A stretch of 64,000 nt of DNA. Origin: Rhodophyticola porphyridii (lineage in GTDB: Bacteria > Pseudomonadota > Alphaproteobacteria > Rhodobacterales > Rhodobacteraceae). Positions within the stretch are counted from its first letter, which is position 1. Each line of letters opens with the position of its first letter. Shown one piece after another: positions 25,525 through 34,616 of this stretch. A model generated the notes under the pieces. It saw nothing but the letters and a program-made list of their open reading frames with translations. It did no database searches and was not told the DNA's origin. A program made the translations under genes and the position numbers. Location: contig NZ_RCNT01000001.1 in NCBI RefSeq assembly GCF_003688285.1, positions 310,001 through 374,000 of the forward strand. Direction: 5' to 3'.

Positions 25525-26778
25525 TCAGGTCTCCGGTATGGTGAGAGACGCGGTTTTTACCGAAGGGTCGGCGTAGCGGCGTTCCGGAAACACCGAATAC
25601 CAATCCGCACGGGCCGGGTCCCGATCATAGGGGTAGCCGCCCACCCGTTTGTAATACTCGCCATATTCGGCCAGCTTGTCGCGGTCGACCTCCACCCCGA
25701 GCCCCGGCCCCTCGGGAACCGCGATTGCGCCGTCGCGATAGCGGAGTTTGCCACCGGTGATGATGTCATCGCTCAGGTGGTGGTAATGGGCGTCTGCCGC
25801 GAAACTCAGGTTCGGCAGCGCTGCCCCGAGATGCAGCATCGAGGCCAGCTGTACGCCAAGCTCTCCCGAGGAATGAACCGCCGCGCCGTATTGAAAGGTT
25901 TCAAGCACCTGCCCGGCCTTATGCGCCTGTCGCAGGCCGCCCCAGAAGGTCGTATCCAGCAAGATCACATCAACCAGATCGTGGCGTATACATTGCGCAA
26001 GCTGCTCGAAGTTGACGACAACGGCGTTGGTTGCCGTTGGGATACGCACGAACTGCCGGACACGGCGCATACCTTCCAGACCCCAGGTGGGGTCTTCGAA
26101 ATACTCGTTGTTCAGCCCCTCAATCGCCTGGCCGACACGGATCGCCTCTTCCACCGACCAGACGGAGTTTGGATCGAGCCTGAGACCATCTTCGGGAAAT
26201 GCCTCCGCCAGCGCGCGAAACACTTCGACGTCGTGGTCGGGCGCGAAATGGCCACCCTTCAGCTTATGCGTTCGGAAGCCATATTGCTGCTTGAGCGCCT
26301 TGGCATGGGCGACAATTTCGTCGGCATTTGTCTCGCCGCCTTTTCCGGTTTCGGAGTTTTCGTAACGGTAGAAAATGTAGCTCGCGAACGGCACGTCCTC
26401 CCGCAACGCGCCGCCGAGCAGATCGCAGGCGCGCAGGCCCAGAGTCTTGCCTGCCAGATCGATGCTTGCCATTTCAAGGGCGGCATGGAGCTGCACCCGG
26501 TTGTTATAGAGCGACCCGACCGGATTCATGATCTTCCAGCGCATCTGCTCCAATTGCAGCGGGTCATGGCCCTCCAGATAGGGCTTCAGGGCCAGAATGG
26601 CGGCCTCTGCCGAGGCGCCGCCGCCGCCCATTTCGCCAAAGCCGCTCAGCCCATTATCGCCCACCACCTCGACGATGGTGCGCACGAAACGGCCCCAATG
26701 AGCCCCGTTGGAGTGCCGCAGCGGGGCCTCCAGCGGGACGGCGACGGTATAGGCTTTGAGATCGACGATACGCGTCAT
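25525..26778 (-). CDS. Enolase-superfamily sugar-acid dehydratase, glucarate-dehydratase-like
   Basis: The 417-aa protein matches the glucarate dehydratase subgroup. Visible are Lys172-x-Lys174 (HKLKGG), metal ligands Asp202 with Asn204, Glu228 and Asn251, and the catalytic His302 (AVHSSGELG). Its role would be removing water from an aldonate to give the 2-keto-3-deoxy acid. Subgroup membership does not fix the substrate; the cluster suggests a 6-deoxyhexonate. The ATG at 26778 overlaps the stop of the SDR gene. Confidence 0.85.
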   Translation of the reverse strand: MTRIVDLKAYTVAVPLEAPLRHSNGAHWGRFVRTIVEVVGDNGLSGFGEMGGGGASAEAAILALKPYLEGHDPLQLEQMRWKIMNPVGSLYNNRVQLHAALEMASIDLAGKTLGLRACDLLGGALREDVPFASYIFYRYENSETGKGGETNADEIVAHAKALKQQYGFRTHKLKGGHFAPDHDVEVFRALAEAFPEDGLRLDPNSVWSVEEAIRVGQAIEGLNNEYFEDPTWGLEGMRRVRQFVRIPTATNAVVVNFEQLAQCIRHDLVDVILLDTTFWGGLRQAHKAGQVLETFQYGAAVHSSGELGVQLASMLHLGAALPNLSFAADAHYHHLSDDIITGGKLRYRDGAIAVPEGPGLGVEVDRDKLAEYGEYYKRVGGYPYDRDPARADWYSVFPERRYADPSVKTASLTIPET

Positions 26779-27539
26779 TTCGGATCCTTTGGAGTGCCTG
26801 CGATCTGGCTGAGAAGGCCGCCATCCACCCGCACGGTCTCTCCGGTTATGAAAGAAGCGTCGTCGGACAATAGGAAAGAAACGACGGCGGCCACCTCCTC
26901 CGCCCGTGCGATGCGACCCAGAGGGTGCATTGCGTTCAGCACATCCCGGACCTGGTTGGGCGCATCGGCCAAAGATACGGCCCAATCGAGCATCGGCGTC
27001 TGCACCGCACCGGGTGCGACCATGTTCACCCGGATGCCACGTTCGGCGAAATCCATCGCCATCGACCGGACAAGTCCCAACAGCCCGTGCTTAGAGGCCG
27101 TATAGGCGGCCACGTTCCTTTGCGAGGCAAGGCTTTGAACAGACCCCATGAAAACAAAGGCGCCCCGTGCATCCAGGACATGCGGCAGGGCGGCCTTCGC
27201 GACGTTGAACGCGCCCGTGAGGTTGACCGAAAGGACTTCGTTCCAAAGCTCCAGATCGGTATCGGCCGCGGTGCCGTAGCGCTGGATGCCTGCGTTGTGA
27301 GATACGCCGGAAAGCCCTCCGAAGGACTCAATGCCAGCGCGGACGGCATGCTCGCATGAGACGGGATCGGCCACCGACCCTTCTATAAGAGCTACTCGGG
27401 TCTCCGAGCCGGGCGGCAGTGCCTCCGGGTCGACAGGCCGGGCATCCAGCAATACGGCCTGTCCGCCATCGGCCAGAATGCGACAGGCAACAGCCAACCC
27501 AATGCCGCTTGCTGCGCCGGTTATCAAAACTGCTGCCAT
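26775..27539 (-). CDS. SDR-family sugar dehydrogenase, probably L-fucose (6-deoxyhexose) 1-dehydrogenase
   Basis: The 254-aa SDR has TGAASGIG near its N-terminus, Ser in FMGSVQSL, YxxxK as YTASK, and VDGG at the end. The ATG at 27539 is chosen over 27569 because AGGGAG lies 7-8 nt before it, and the alternative ATG falls inside the putative operator. It is the first gene of the operon and should oxidise the free sugar to its lactone, matching the downstream lactonase. The sugar is inferred from the dehydrogenase-hydrolase pair at the far end of the operon. Confidence 0.82.
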   Translation of the reverse strand: MAAVLITGAASGIGLAVACRILADGGQAVLLDARPVDPEALPPGSETRVALIEGSVADPVSCEHAVRAGIESFGGLSGVSHNAGIQRYGTAADTDLELWNEVLSVNLTGAFNVAKAALPHVLDARGAFVFMGSVQSLASQRNVAAYTASKHGLLGLVRSMAMDFAERGIRVNMVAPGAVQTPMLDWAVSLADAPNQVRDVLNAMHPLGRIARAEEVAAVVSFLLSDDASFITGETVRVDGGLLSQIAGTPKDPK

Positions 27540-27554
27540 CCCGAATCTCCCTGT

Positions 27555-27568
27555 TGGTATGTCTACCA
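27555..27568 (-). promoter_or_regulatory. Probable GntR/FCD operator
   Basis: The sequence TGGTA-TGTC-TACCA is a perfect 5+5 inverted repeat 15 bp upstream of the first ATG of the sugar operon. FCD-type GntR proteins commonly bind TGGT-ACCA palindromes. The operon encodes such a regulator. I saw no second copy elsewhere in the cluster. Confidence 0.6.
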
Positions 27569-27721
27569 TACTAGTTCATTTTGTAAACTTTCGATCTGTG
27601 CCAAGCCTATTGGCTGCATTTGGGGCTTCTTTGAGCGGATGCGTAAACGACAAGACGGAATGTTTTTCGGGATCTGCTTGTCATTTCAGAGAGTCGGGAG
27701 ACCGTATTTCACAAGTCAGAT

Positions 27722-27736
27722 GTTCTTTATTTGTTC
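27722..27736 (+). promoter_or_regulatory. LexA-type site GTTC-N7-GTTC
   Basis: GTTC-TTTATTT-GTTC is the direct-repeat SOS box used by Rhodobacter and other alphaproteobacteria, here with an AT-rich centre. It lies 27 nt upstream of the ATG of an endonuclease III-like repair gene. A random GTTC-N7-GTTC match is not rare in 64 kb, so placement is the main support. Confidence 0.6.
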
Positions 27737-27763
27737 TCAAATGTGCGGTAAGATTCCCGGACA

Positions 27764-28459
27764 ATGCAACTTCTGCTCAACCTTGATGACCGAATGCGCG
27801 AGCTGGCCGATATCCACCAGCGCCTTGAGCAGCATTTTGGTCGTCAGGGGCCCTATCGGGAGCTTGATCCGATTAGCCAGCTGGTGATGGGGCTGATCGG
27901 TGGAAAGACCCGGGGCGACGTTTCGCTGTCCGCTTTTGAAGCTCTCGTCGCCCGGTTCGGGCATTGGGAGGCTGTGAGGGACGCGCACGTCGCCGAAATC
28001 TACGAAGTTATCCGAGGGGTCACTTTCGCGGAACTCAAGGCGCCGCGTCTCAAGGCATCACTTCTGGCGGTGACCCGGACCTACGGTGCCCTGACGCTCT
28101 CTCCTCTCGAAGACATGGCTGTTGAGGATGCTCTTGCATGGCTGGAACGTCTGCCTGGCGTCGGCCGGAAGGTCGCGGCTGCAACACTCAACTTAAGCAC
28201 ATTGCGGAAAGCGGCACTGGTCATAGATTCGCACCATTTGCGAGTGCTTCAGCGGCTTGGCTATGTCGGCTCGCGGACCGGCATCGCACAGGCCTATGAT
28301 CTGGTCATGCCGCTGATGCCCCAAGGCTGGACCGCGATGGATTTCGATTATCATCATCAGTTCATGAAGGTTCTTGGTCAGGATATCTGTCGAAACGGCA
28401 GTCCGATCTGCGAGCGTTGCCCTCTGCGCGACATCTGTGCGACAGGGCTTCGCGATTGA
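27764..28459 (+). CDS. Endonuclease III-like HhH-GPD DNA glycosylase with [4Fe-4S] motif
   Basis: The 231-aa protein has the helix-hairpin-helix LPGVGRKVA (Lys136 as the lyase lysine), the catalytic Asp155 (VIDSHHLRV), and the C-terminal cluster Cys209-x6-Cys216-x2-Cys219-x5-Cys225. It should excise damaged bases. It differs from classical Nth in its N-terminal half (GLIGGKTRGDVSLSAF), so it may be a paralogue with another substrate range. A LexA-type box lies 27 nt upstream. It is transcribed divergently from the sugar operon. Confidence 0.85.
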   Translation: MQLLLNLDDRMRELADIHQRLEQHFGRQGPYRELDPISQLVMGLIGGKTRGDVSLSAFEALVARFGHWEAVRDAHVAEIYEVIRGVTFAELKAPRLKASLLAVTRTYGALTLSPLEDMAVEDALAWLERLPGVGRKVAAATLNLSTLRKAALVIDSHHLRVLQRLGYVGSRTGIAQAYDLVMPLMPQGWTAMDFDYHHQFMKVLGQDICRNGSPICERCPLRDICATGLRD

Positions 28460-28503
28460 TCCACCCATTGTGAGCCAAGCGCAGATCCTGTTCGTGTGAT
28501 GTC

Positions 28504-29454
28504 CTACTCGGTCTTTTCCAGGATCCGGTTCACCAACATGATCATGTCCCGCATGTTGAGCGGTTTCGCGATCTCCGCAGTCTCCTGCTCGAAGGAGAGC
28601 CGCTCTACGCGATAAGGGTTCTCCCGGCCGAACCGCGCGAAAAGCGCGTCATTCTCAGCCTCGAATGTCGCGACGATCGCGGCGCGATCTCCCTTGGAAA
28701 TGTCCAGTTTGGGTCGCTCGGAAAAAAGGCCAAGGGCAATCCGAAACAGCCGCGCCTGCCGCTCGGCGGGCATGTCGATCATCTTTGAGAGGCGTATGAT
28801 TTCGCCGACGATTCCGGGAACTCTCGGGTTGTCGCGTTGGAGCGGTGGCGCGAGGTGACCGGCCAGGCCGAGATGGTCGATAATGATGTCGACGGGGGAT
28901 TTCGCTTCGTAGTCGAGTAATGTGACGTTGTCCTGGCCGAACAGCTCGATCCAGTTTCCGATGCATGCATTGGCCTGCATGTCGGGGTCGATCTCACGTG
29001 GGTTCTCAAGATAATATTTGATCGGCCGGCGAAATGAATTTCCAGGGTGCTTGATGTTCTGATTGTAAAGCGAAAGCAGCATGTCATCCGGTCTGCGCAC
29101 GACCGCTATGATCCTGACCGGCCATTCGCCAAGCCGCTCGGCCAGAAGCCGAAGCTTGCCAAGCGGGATCGAGAACAACTCCTCGCTGGAGACGAAGACC
29201 TTTTCGGCTTTTGTCTCGGAAATTGCACGGCACAGCTCGTTGATCTGCTCTCGCGCCTCGGCACATCCGCCCGCCACTTCGAATGACTGGGCGCGAAGCG
29301 CGAAGGCCAGCCGATGCTGCGCATAATGGTACCAATTTGACTCGGGGTAGAGCACCCCACGCTCTTGCAGAAGCGCGCGGTTTTCCGCGAACAGCCGTTG
29401 CAGGGTGGTCGTGCCGGTCTTGTGCGCACCGATATGCAGGATGATTTCGGTCAT
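28504..29454 (-). CDS. Sulfotransferase-like protein
   Basis: The 316-aa protein begins with IILHIGAHKTGTTTLQ, the 5'-phosphosulfate-binding loop of PAPS-dependent sulfotransferases. A downstream IAVVRRPDDMLLSLYNQ segment matches the 3'-phosphate-binding motif. The likely role is transfer of sulfate to a carbohydrate or other hydroxyl. It stands alone between the endonuclease gene (convergent) and the phosphonate block, so no partner shows its acceptor. Confidence 0.75.
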   Translation of the reverse strand: MTEIILHIGAHKTGTTTLQRLFAENRALLQERGVLYPESNWYHYAQHRLAFALRAQSFEVAGGCAEAREQINELCRAISETKAEKVFVSSEELFSIPLGKLRLLAERLGEWPVRIIAVVRRPDDMLLSLYNQNIKHPGNSFRRPIKYYLENPREIDPDMQANACIGNWIELFGQDNVTLLDYEAKSPVDIIIDHLGLAGHLAPPLQRDNPRVPGIVGEIIRLSKMIDMPAERQARLFRIALGLFSERPKLDISKGDRAAIVATFEAENDALFARFGRENPYRVERLSFEQETAEIAKPLNMRDMIMLVNRILEKTE

Positions 29455-29705
29455 TGTTCGGTCATCCCTTCAAATCTGTGCCACCAGGGCGGCATTGTCC
29501 TGCGCCATGCTGCGCAAAGCCTATCGGCATGATTGTTAACGATGGCTTGATGTCGATTCGATTTAGCCACTCCGAAGTTCAATCCAGAAAGCACAGTCCC
29601 GTTCTGCGGACAACGCGGCTGCGTTGCCTTGGGCTGCGATCGGGGGATGCCCGCCGATTGCCGGGGACAGTTGCAGACCGTGCGCCGCCAAGGTCTTGGT
29701 CGCGG
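29455..29705. other. Intergenic gap without recognised gene
   Basis: The 251 bases lie between the sulfotransferase start and the stop of the isomerase gene. I see no convincing gene, hairpin or tRNA here. The sulfotransferase promoter should lie in the left part. Confidence 0.5.
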
Positions 29706-30542
29706 TCAGCGGGCGAGGCCCTCCGCCTCAAGAAAACGCATCGACGCGGGAATTTTCGAGGCGTCCCGCAGTTCCATCACAAGACGCGGACGTACCGGCA
29801 GCGCCGCGATGGCTTCGAAAACCTGATGCCACCGGATCGTACCCTGACCAATGGACCAGTGCCGGTCTGCATAGCCGTCGCTATCCTGAAGATGGACATG
29901 GTCGAGCCGCGCGCCGGCCCGGGTGACAAAGTAATCGACAGGGGGTGCGCCGGTGGCATGATGGGCATAATGTGCATGCCCCGTATCAATCGAGAGCTTC
30001 ACTGCATCCGAGCCGAAGCTTGCCGCCAACTCAGCCCGATCATCGGGCGCGATGTCTTCGATGTTTTCGATCACCAGCGTCACCCCTTGCGCCTCGGCGC
30101 GGTCGACCACCTTGCGCATGACGGCGTGAGTCTGTGCGATCTTCCGTTCTCGCGCTGAAGGGGAGTTACCCACACGCGGATTGTTGTCGAAGTTATTGTA
30201 ATCCCATGTGGTGTAAGGCGAATGGACCACCATCTGAGTTGCCCCGAGCGCGGCACAGATATCGAGTCCGATCATGAACCGGCGTGTGATGATTGGCGCG
30301 ATTTCCGGGTCGTCATTGTCGACCGGCACACCGATGAACGGCCCGTGAATGCCTAGCTGGCCCTCGAAACCATCGAGAAGAGATTTTGCAGCGTCCACCC
30401 GGGACTGCCAGTCGCCAAGGAGGATTTCTGTGTAGAGGAAATCCTGGAGTTCGAGATCGCGCTGCCCGCCGATCAGCCAGTCGCGGAAGGTGGGCAGATC
30501 GGCCGTGGTAAGGGCTGCACCGATCGTCAAAGGGGTCGACAT
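29706..30542 (-). CDS. Sugar phosphate isomerase/epimerase-like TIM-barrel protein
   Basis: The 278-aa protein has the xylose-isomerase-like barrel. Metal-binding positions are recognisable in LVIENIEDI (Glu), SIDTGHAHYA (Asp-x-x-His), HVHLQDSDG and VMELRD (Glu). The ATG at 30542 lies 16 nt after the phnM stop and is preceded by AGG. Co-transcription with phnM suggests a role in handling the ribose phosphate product of phosphonate degradation, but no such function is established for this family. Confidence 0.75.
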   Translation of the reverse strand: MSTPLTIGAALTTADLPTFRDWLIGGQRDLELQDFLYTEILLGDWQSRVDAAKSLLDGFEGQLGIHGPFIGVPVDNDDPEIAPIITRRFMIGLDICAALGATQMVVHSPYTTWDYNNFDNNPRVGNSPSARERKIAQTHAVMRKVVDRAEAQGVTLVIENIEDIAPDDRAELAASFGSDAVKLSIDTGHAHYAHHATGAPPVDYFVTRAGARLDHVHLQDSDGYADRHWSIGQGTIRWHQVFEAIAALPVRPRLVMELRDASKIPASMRFLEAEGLAR

Positions 30543-30558
30543 CTGCGGGACCTTTCGT

Positions 30559-31713
30559 TCAGAACACACGTTGGCCGGCGCGCCATACCGCGCTGACCTG
30601 AGGCTGGTGCCCGACCAGCCGTATCGCAACCAGATCTGCGCGCAGGCCTTTTTCGATACGGCCCCGGTCGGTAAGTCCCGCAACCCGCGCCGGGGCATCC
30701 GTCACCATCGCCACGGTTTGTGGCAGGTCGTATGGCAGGGCCGGGTCACTGGCGATGGCGAAGGCTGCGTCAAGCGGGCTGCGGGGGACGTAATCGGAAG
30801 CCAGAACATCCACCAGCCCCTCGGCCAGCAGCTCGCGCACGGCGACATTGCCGGACTGGGATCCGCCGCGCAGATAATTCGGAGCCCCGGCAACGACCGT
30901 CTGGCCGTGGCTGCGGGCGCGGCGCGCCGCCTCGATTGTCGTTGGAAACTCCGAAATGGTGACACCTTCGGCCTGTGCCTGATCCACATGCGCCAGGGTG
31001 CGGTCGTCATGGGCCATCAGCGGGATGTCGTGGCGCTGAGCGGCGGAAACCACGTGGCTGCGGACCTTCGGTCCGAACCGCGCGGAGCGTTCCAGAAGTT
31101 CGGCCATCCGTTCGCGCCCCTCGGCCTCGCTCACTTCCATATCGCGGACCATGTGCCAGAACCATTTCTCGATGTTCGGGCTCTGCCTGTCGCCCGGCGT
31201 ATGGTCCATGACCGAAATCAGATGGGCGATGTCGCGCGTTATATTTGCATCGACCAGCGCGATGGTCGTGGGATCCGACACCTCGCAGCGCATGTGCAGA
31301 AAGTGGTCGGCCCGGAACATGCCCTCGCGCTGACCATGCTCCAGAGCGTCGATCAGCGGACCGAGTATCGTTCTACGCTCTGGTCGCTGCATGGAAGCAC
31401 CGACGGACAGGCTGTCGAAAACGGTTGTCGTGCCGCCCGAAATTACAACCGCATCATGGGCCATGAGGGCGGGCAGGAAGGCCCACTGCACGTGACTTCG
31501 CGGATGAATATGGGTCTCCACATGGTCGGTGTGCAGGTCGACGATACCGGGGATCAGGATTTGACCGCTCAGATCAAAGCCGCCGGTGATACCCGGGCCG
31601 ATATCGGCGATCTTACCGGTCTCCACCGCCACGCCACCCGTCACGCACCCGGTCGGGGTTACCACGGTGGCGTTGCTGATCAGCAGAGGTCGATCGGCGG
31701 AGGCATCGAACAT
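30559..31713 (-). CDS. phnM: Alpha-D-ribose 1-methylphosphonate 5-triphosphate diphosphatase
   Basis: The 384-aa amidohydrolase-fold protein has the family metal motif DLHTDHVETHIHPR (residues about 59-72), then MAHDDRT and LASDYVPRS downstream. PhnM removes pyrophosphate from the phosphonylated ribose triphosphate in the C-P lyase pathway. It is divergent from the phn transferase and importer genes and faces a Pho box at 31805-31822. The C-P lyase core genes phnG-phnL are not within the window. Confidence 0.9.
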   Translation of the reverse strand: MFDASADRPLLISNATVVTPTGCVTGGVAVETGKIADIGPGITGGFDLSGQILIPGIVDLHTDHVETHIHPRSHVQWAFLPALMAHDAVVISGGTTTVFDSLSVGASMQRPERRTILGPLIDALEHGQREGMFRADHFLHMRCEVSDPTTIALVDANITRDIAHLISVMDHTPGDRQSPNIEKWFWHMVRDMEVSEAEGRERMAELLERSARFGPKVRSHVVSAAQRHDIPLMAHDDRTLAHVDQAQAEGVTISEFPTTIEAARRARSHGQTVVAGAPNYLRGGSQSGNVAVRELLAEGLVDVLASDYVPRSPLDAAFAIASDPALPYDLPQTVAMVTDAPARVAGLTDRGRIEKGLRADLVAIRLVGHQPQVSAVWRAGQRVF

Positions 31714-31804
31714 CGCATTGGTCCTTGTTCGGAGGTGGCGGGAAGGGTGTTCGGGATTCGGCCTTTTCTTGACAATGCTAGTGTAACGGATCGGTGCAAG
31801 GTCG

Positions 31805-31822
31805 GTGACAGTTTCATGACAA
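31805..31822 (-). promoter_or_regulatory. PhoB box
   Basis: The minus strand reads TTGTCAT-GAAA-CTGTCAC, two direct heptamers with a 4-nt spacer that match CTGTCAT-N4-CTGTCAT closely. A weaker third unit, CTTGCAC, follows after 4 nt, and a TACACT -10-like hexamer follows 8 nt later. The orientation and distance (about 90 nt to the start codon) fit phosphate-starvation activation of phnM. The divergent phn genes may respond too. Confidence 0.72.
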
Positions 31823-31900
31823 GGCCGGCTTTGTCTTCCGACGGGCGCGATATCGCGATTAGGGTCGCCTCAGACACACCATATCCCGCGAGACCAGCCG

Positions 31901-32527
31901 ATGGACCAAACACGCCTGAGCCCCAGCCCGAGCATCCACCCCGAGGCGGAGGTGGCCGACGATGTCACCCTTGGCCGTTGGACCGAAGTGGGCCGCCGGA
32001 CCCGTATCAAGGCCAGCGAGATGGGCGATTACTCTTATATCACCGAGGATGGTCACGTGGTCTGGACCACGATCGGTAAGTTCTGTTCCATCGCCAATGG
32101 CGCGAGGATCAACCCGGGCAATCACCCCACGTGGCGGGTTTGCCAGCATCACGCGATCTACCGGGCCGAAGCTTACGGTCTGGGAGAGGATGACACGGAG
32201 TTCTTCGAATGGCGCAAGGACAACTGGGTGACACTCGGCCATGATATCTGGATCGGCCACGGCGTGACCGTTACCGCGGGTGTCGCTATCGGCACCGGGG
32301 CCGTGATCGGCGCCGGCGCCGTCGTCACGCGCGATGTGCCACCCTACACGATCATGGGCGGCGTTCCGGCCCGGGAGATTCGGCCGCGCTTCTCCAGATC
32401 GCAGGGCGAGGCACTGATGGAAATTGCCTGGTGGGACTGGTCCCATGATCAATTGCGGGACGGTCTGCCCGATTTCCGGGCACTCGATATCGACGCTTTC
32501 ATCGAGAAATACGGCCCCTGCGCATGA
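31901..32527 (+). CDS. Hexapeptide-repeat acetyltransferase of phosphonate operons
   Basis: The 208-aa protein has a left-handed beta-helix. Hexapeptide repeats are clear at both ends of the fold ([19 protein letters not shown], then [18 protein letters not shown] and [14 protein letters not shown]), and a C-terminal helical cap follows. Proteins of this type occur in phn operons, where they may acetylate aminophosphonates or act on a transport or regulatory step. The start sits just after the shared intergenic region with phnM, 92 nt or so from the Pho box. Confidence 0.8.
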   Translation: MDQTRLSPSPSIHPEAEVADDVTLGRWTEVGRRTRIKASEMGDYSYITEDGHVVWTTIGKFCSIANGARINPGNHPTWRVCQHHAIYRAEAYGLGEDDTEFFEWRKDNWVTLGHDIWIGHGVTVTAGVAIGTGAVIGAGAVVTRDVPPYTIMGGVPAREIRPRFSRSQGEALMEIAWWDWSHDQLRDGLPDFRALDIDAFIEKYGPCA

Positions 32528-32742
32528 CGCTTTGCTAGGTGTCGCATTGGAAAGCGCGGCTGCGTCAACGGCTTGCGCCCGCACTCGGCGGATTTGTCTA
32601 GGCGCGGTTTACAGAGGTTTAACAATTCCGTCGCCAAACCGTGATGTCAGGCCCCTACGCAGCCCCTGCACCTACGGGGACCGGGGCCATAAGGGACGGC
32701 CCTGGCTCTGAACACAGAAACGTTCAGGACAGGACAAACCAA
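32528..32742. promoter_or_regulatory. Gap before phnD, probable promoter region
   Basis: The 215 bases contain GGTTTACAGAGGTTTAACAA (32606-32625), which has only a poor resemblance to Pho half-sites on the minus strand, and a GC-rich imperfect inverted repeat near 32680-32700. A ribosome site AGGACA precedes the phnD start. No clear sigma-70 promoter is visible. Confidence 0.35.
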
Positions 32743-33672
32743 ATGCTCAAGATGACATTGACCGCCGCGATTATCGGCGCCACCGCATTGACCTCCACCG
32801 CGGCACTTGCCCAGGCCGCTGACTGGCGCGAAGAAGTTCCGGTTTTCAGGATCGGCATTCTGGGCGGGGAGAACGAGGCCGACCGTCTGCGCGAACATTC
32901 CTGCCAGCAGGCCTACTTGGAGGAGCGTCTCGGTGTTCCCGTCGAGCTTTATCCGGCATCCGACTACGCGGGTGTGATGCAGGGCCTTCTGGCCGGCCAG
33001 CTTGAGTTCGCCGGCCTCGGGTCCTCGGGTTATGCGGGCATCTCCCTGCAGAATCCCGACGCCGTCGAGCCGCTTTACACCACGATGCAGATCGACGGCT
33101 CGCTTGGCTATTACGCCGTGATGTATACCCGCGCCGACAGCGGCATCACCTCGCTTGAGGAGATGGAGGGCCACTCTCTGGCCTTTGCCGACCCCAACTC
33201 CACCTCCGGCTACCTGGTGCCATCCTACGAACTGGCCGCCGAAGAGGGTCTCGTGCTGGAGGCCTTCTTTTCGGAAACGGGTTTCGGGGGCGGTCATGAA
33301 CAGGCGGTCATCGCGGTTCTGAACGGACAGTACGACGCCGGCGTGACCTGGACCTCGGGCGTTGGCGATATCAACGAAGGCTACAGCCGCGGCAACCTGC
33401 GCTCGATGGTGGACAAGGGCATGCTGGACATGTCCGAGATCCAGATCATCTGGCGGTCGAACCTGATCACCAATGGCCCCCGTGTGATCCGCTCCGACCT
33501 GCCGCAGGAACTGAAAGATCTGGTCATGGGCGCGATGATGCAGTTGCAGGTCGCTGATCGCGATTGCTTCGACGCGATCAATGATGGCGAGTCGATGGGC
33601 TACTGGCCGATCAACCATGAGTTCTACGAGCCGATCATCAACATGCGTCGCGAGCTTCAGGGCGATCGCTGA
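32743..33672 (+). CDS. phnD: Phosphonate ABC transporter substrate-binding protein
   Basis: The 309-aa protein has a Sec signal peptide ending near ALAQA (about residue 25) followed by the PhnD fold, with FRIGILGGENEADR, the phosphonate-contacting GLGSSGYAG region, and FADPNSTSGYLVP. It binds alkylphosphonates in the periplasm. A stable hairpin in the 121-nt gap before phnC could raise expression of this component over the rest of the transporter. Confidence 0.93.
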   Translation: MLKMTLTAAIIGATALTSTAALAQAADWREEVPVFRIGILGGENEADRLREHSCQQAYLEERLGVPVELYPASDYAGVMQGLLAGQLEFAGLGSSGYAGISLQNPDAVEPLYTTMQIDGSLGYYAVMYTRADSGITSLEEMEGHSLAFADPNSTSGYLVPSYELAAEEGLVLEAFFSETGFGGGHEQAVIAVLNGQYDAGVTWTSGVGDINEGYSRGNLRSMVDKGMLDMSEIQIIWRSNLITNGPRVIRSDLPQELKDLVMGAMMQLQVADRDCFDAINDGESMGYWPINHEFYEPIINMRRELQGDR

Positions 33673-33690
33673 GCAAAACCGGTTCATATC

Positions 33691-33715
33691 GGGGCCGGGC
33701 CATGTGCCCGGTCCC
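33691..33715 (+). terminator. Hairpin between phnD and phnC
   Basis: GGGGCCGGGC and GCCCGGTCCC pair over 10 bp (one G-U) around a CATGT loop, followed by GTTTCGTGTTTC. The tail has scattered T residues rather than a run, so partial termination or 3'-end protection of phnD mRNA is more likely than full termination. Confidence 0.62.
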
Positions 33716-33793
33716 GTTTCGTGTTTCACCTTCGCGTCAACCGACCGGGACGGTCACGGCGCGAGGTCTACTTCTTCAAGGGGACACCTTTAG

Positions 33794-34606
33794 ATGCTGA
33801 AGCTAGACAACCTGACCCGCCGGTTTGGCGATACCGCTGCCGTCGACCGGGTGAATCTTGAAATTGCCGAAGGCCAGATGGTTGGCATCATCGGCAGGTC
33901 GGGGGCGGGCAAATCGACCCTTTTGCGCCTCCTGAACCGGCTGACGGATCCCTCGGAAGGGCAGATCCTGTTCGGAAACAGGGACATCGCGCAGTTGAAA
34001 GGCCGCGATTTGCGCCAGTGGCGATCGGACTGTGCGATGATCTTTCAGCAGTTCAACCTGGTGGGTCGCCTTGATGTGTTGACCAATGTCTTGACCGGTC
34101 GGCTTTTCGATTTGCCGGCCTGGCGGGCCCTGGCGCAGATCTATACGCCAGCTGAGCGTGCCTTTGCCGTTCAGGCTCTGGACCGGCTGACCATGGCGCA
34201 TACCGCATTGCAACGGGCCGAGACGCTTTCGGGCGGCCAGCAGCAGCGTGTGGCCATCGCCCGCGCGCTCGCACAGGAGCCTAAGATCCTGCTGGCGGAC
34301 GAGCCGATCGCGTCCCTTGATCCACTGAATGCGAAGATCGTGATGGACGCACTGCGTACCATCAACCAGCAAGACGGCATTACCGTCATCTGCAACCTCC
34401 ACACGCTGGATACCGCCCGCGACTACTGCGACAGGATCATCGGCATGCAGGCCGGACGCGTGGTGTTCGACGGCACGCCCGCGCAACTCACGCAAGGCAT
34501 GGCGCGGGAGATCTACGGGGCGGAAGCGGATCAGGCCTTCAATGAGGCCGCGACCTCCACCAGTCTGGCATCAGGTCCGCGGGCCCGCGCCAAGGAAGCG
34601 GTGTGA
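33794..34606 (+). CDS. phnC: Phosphonate ABC transporter ATP-binding protein
   Basis: The 270-aa ATPase has Walker A (GRSGAGKST), the signature [14 protein letters not shown], Walker B ([12 protein letters not shown]) and the switch histidine in CNLHTLD. It energises the PhnE permeases. The C-terminal 20 or so residues are a low-complexity Ala/Ser/Arg tail not needed for the fold. The next gene starts 10 nt downstream. Confidence 0.92.
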   Translation: MLKLDNLTRRFGDTAAVDRVNLEIAEGQMVGIIGRSGAGKSTLLRLLNRLTDPSEGQILFGNRDIAQLKGRDLRQWRSDCAMIFQQFNLVGRLDVLTNVLTGRLFDLPAWRALAQIYTPAERAFAVQALDRLTMAHTALQRAETLSGGQQQRVAIARALAQEPKILLADEPIASLDPLNAKIVMDALRTINQQDGITVICNLHTLDTARDYCDRIIGMQAGRVVFDGTPAQLTQGMAREIYGAEADQAFNEAATSTSLASGPRARAKEAV

Positions 34607-34616
34607 GGGTCCCGCG

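Noticed and set aside
14590-27539. Sulfoquinovose degradation cluster
   Set aside because: The SDR, lactonase and mutarotase would fit, but an IlvD-type dehydratase, an aldolase and a sulfolactaldehyde dehydrogenase are missing. The FAH hydrolase and keto-deoxy acid dehydrogenase fit a 6-deoxyhexose route better.
31769-31774. TTGACA as a -35 box for the hexapeptide transferase gene
   Set aside because: No acceptable -10 hexamer lies 16-18 nt downstream on the plus strand.
32608-32625. Second Pho box before phnD
   Set aside because: Half-sites TTGTTAA and CTGTAAA on the minus strand match poorly and point away from phnD.
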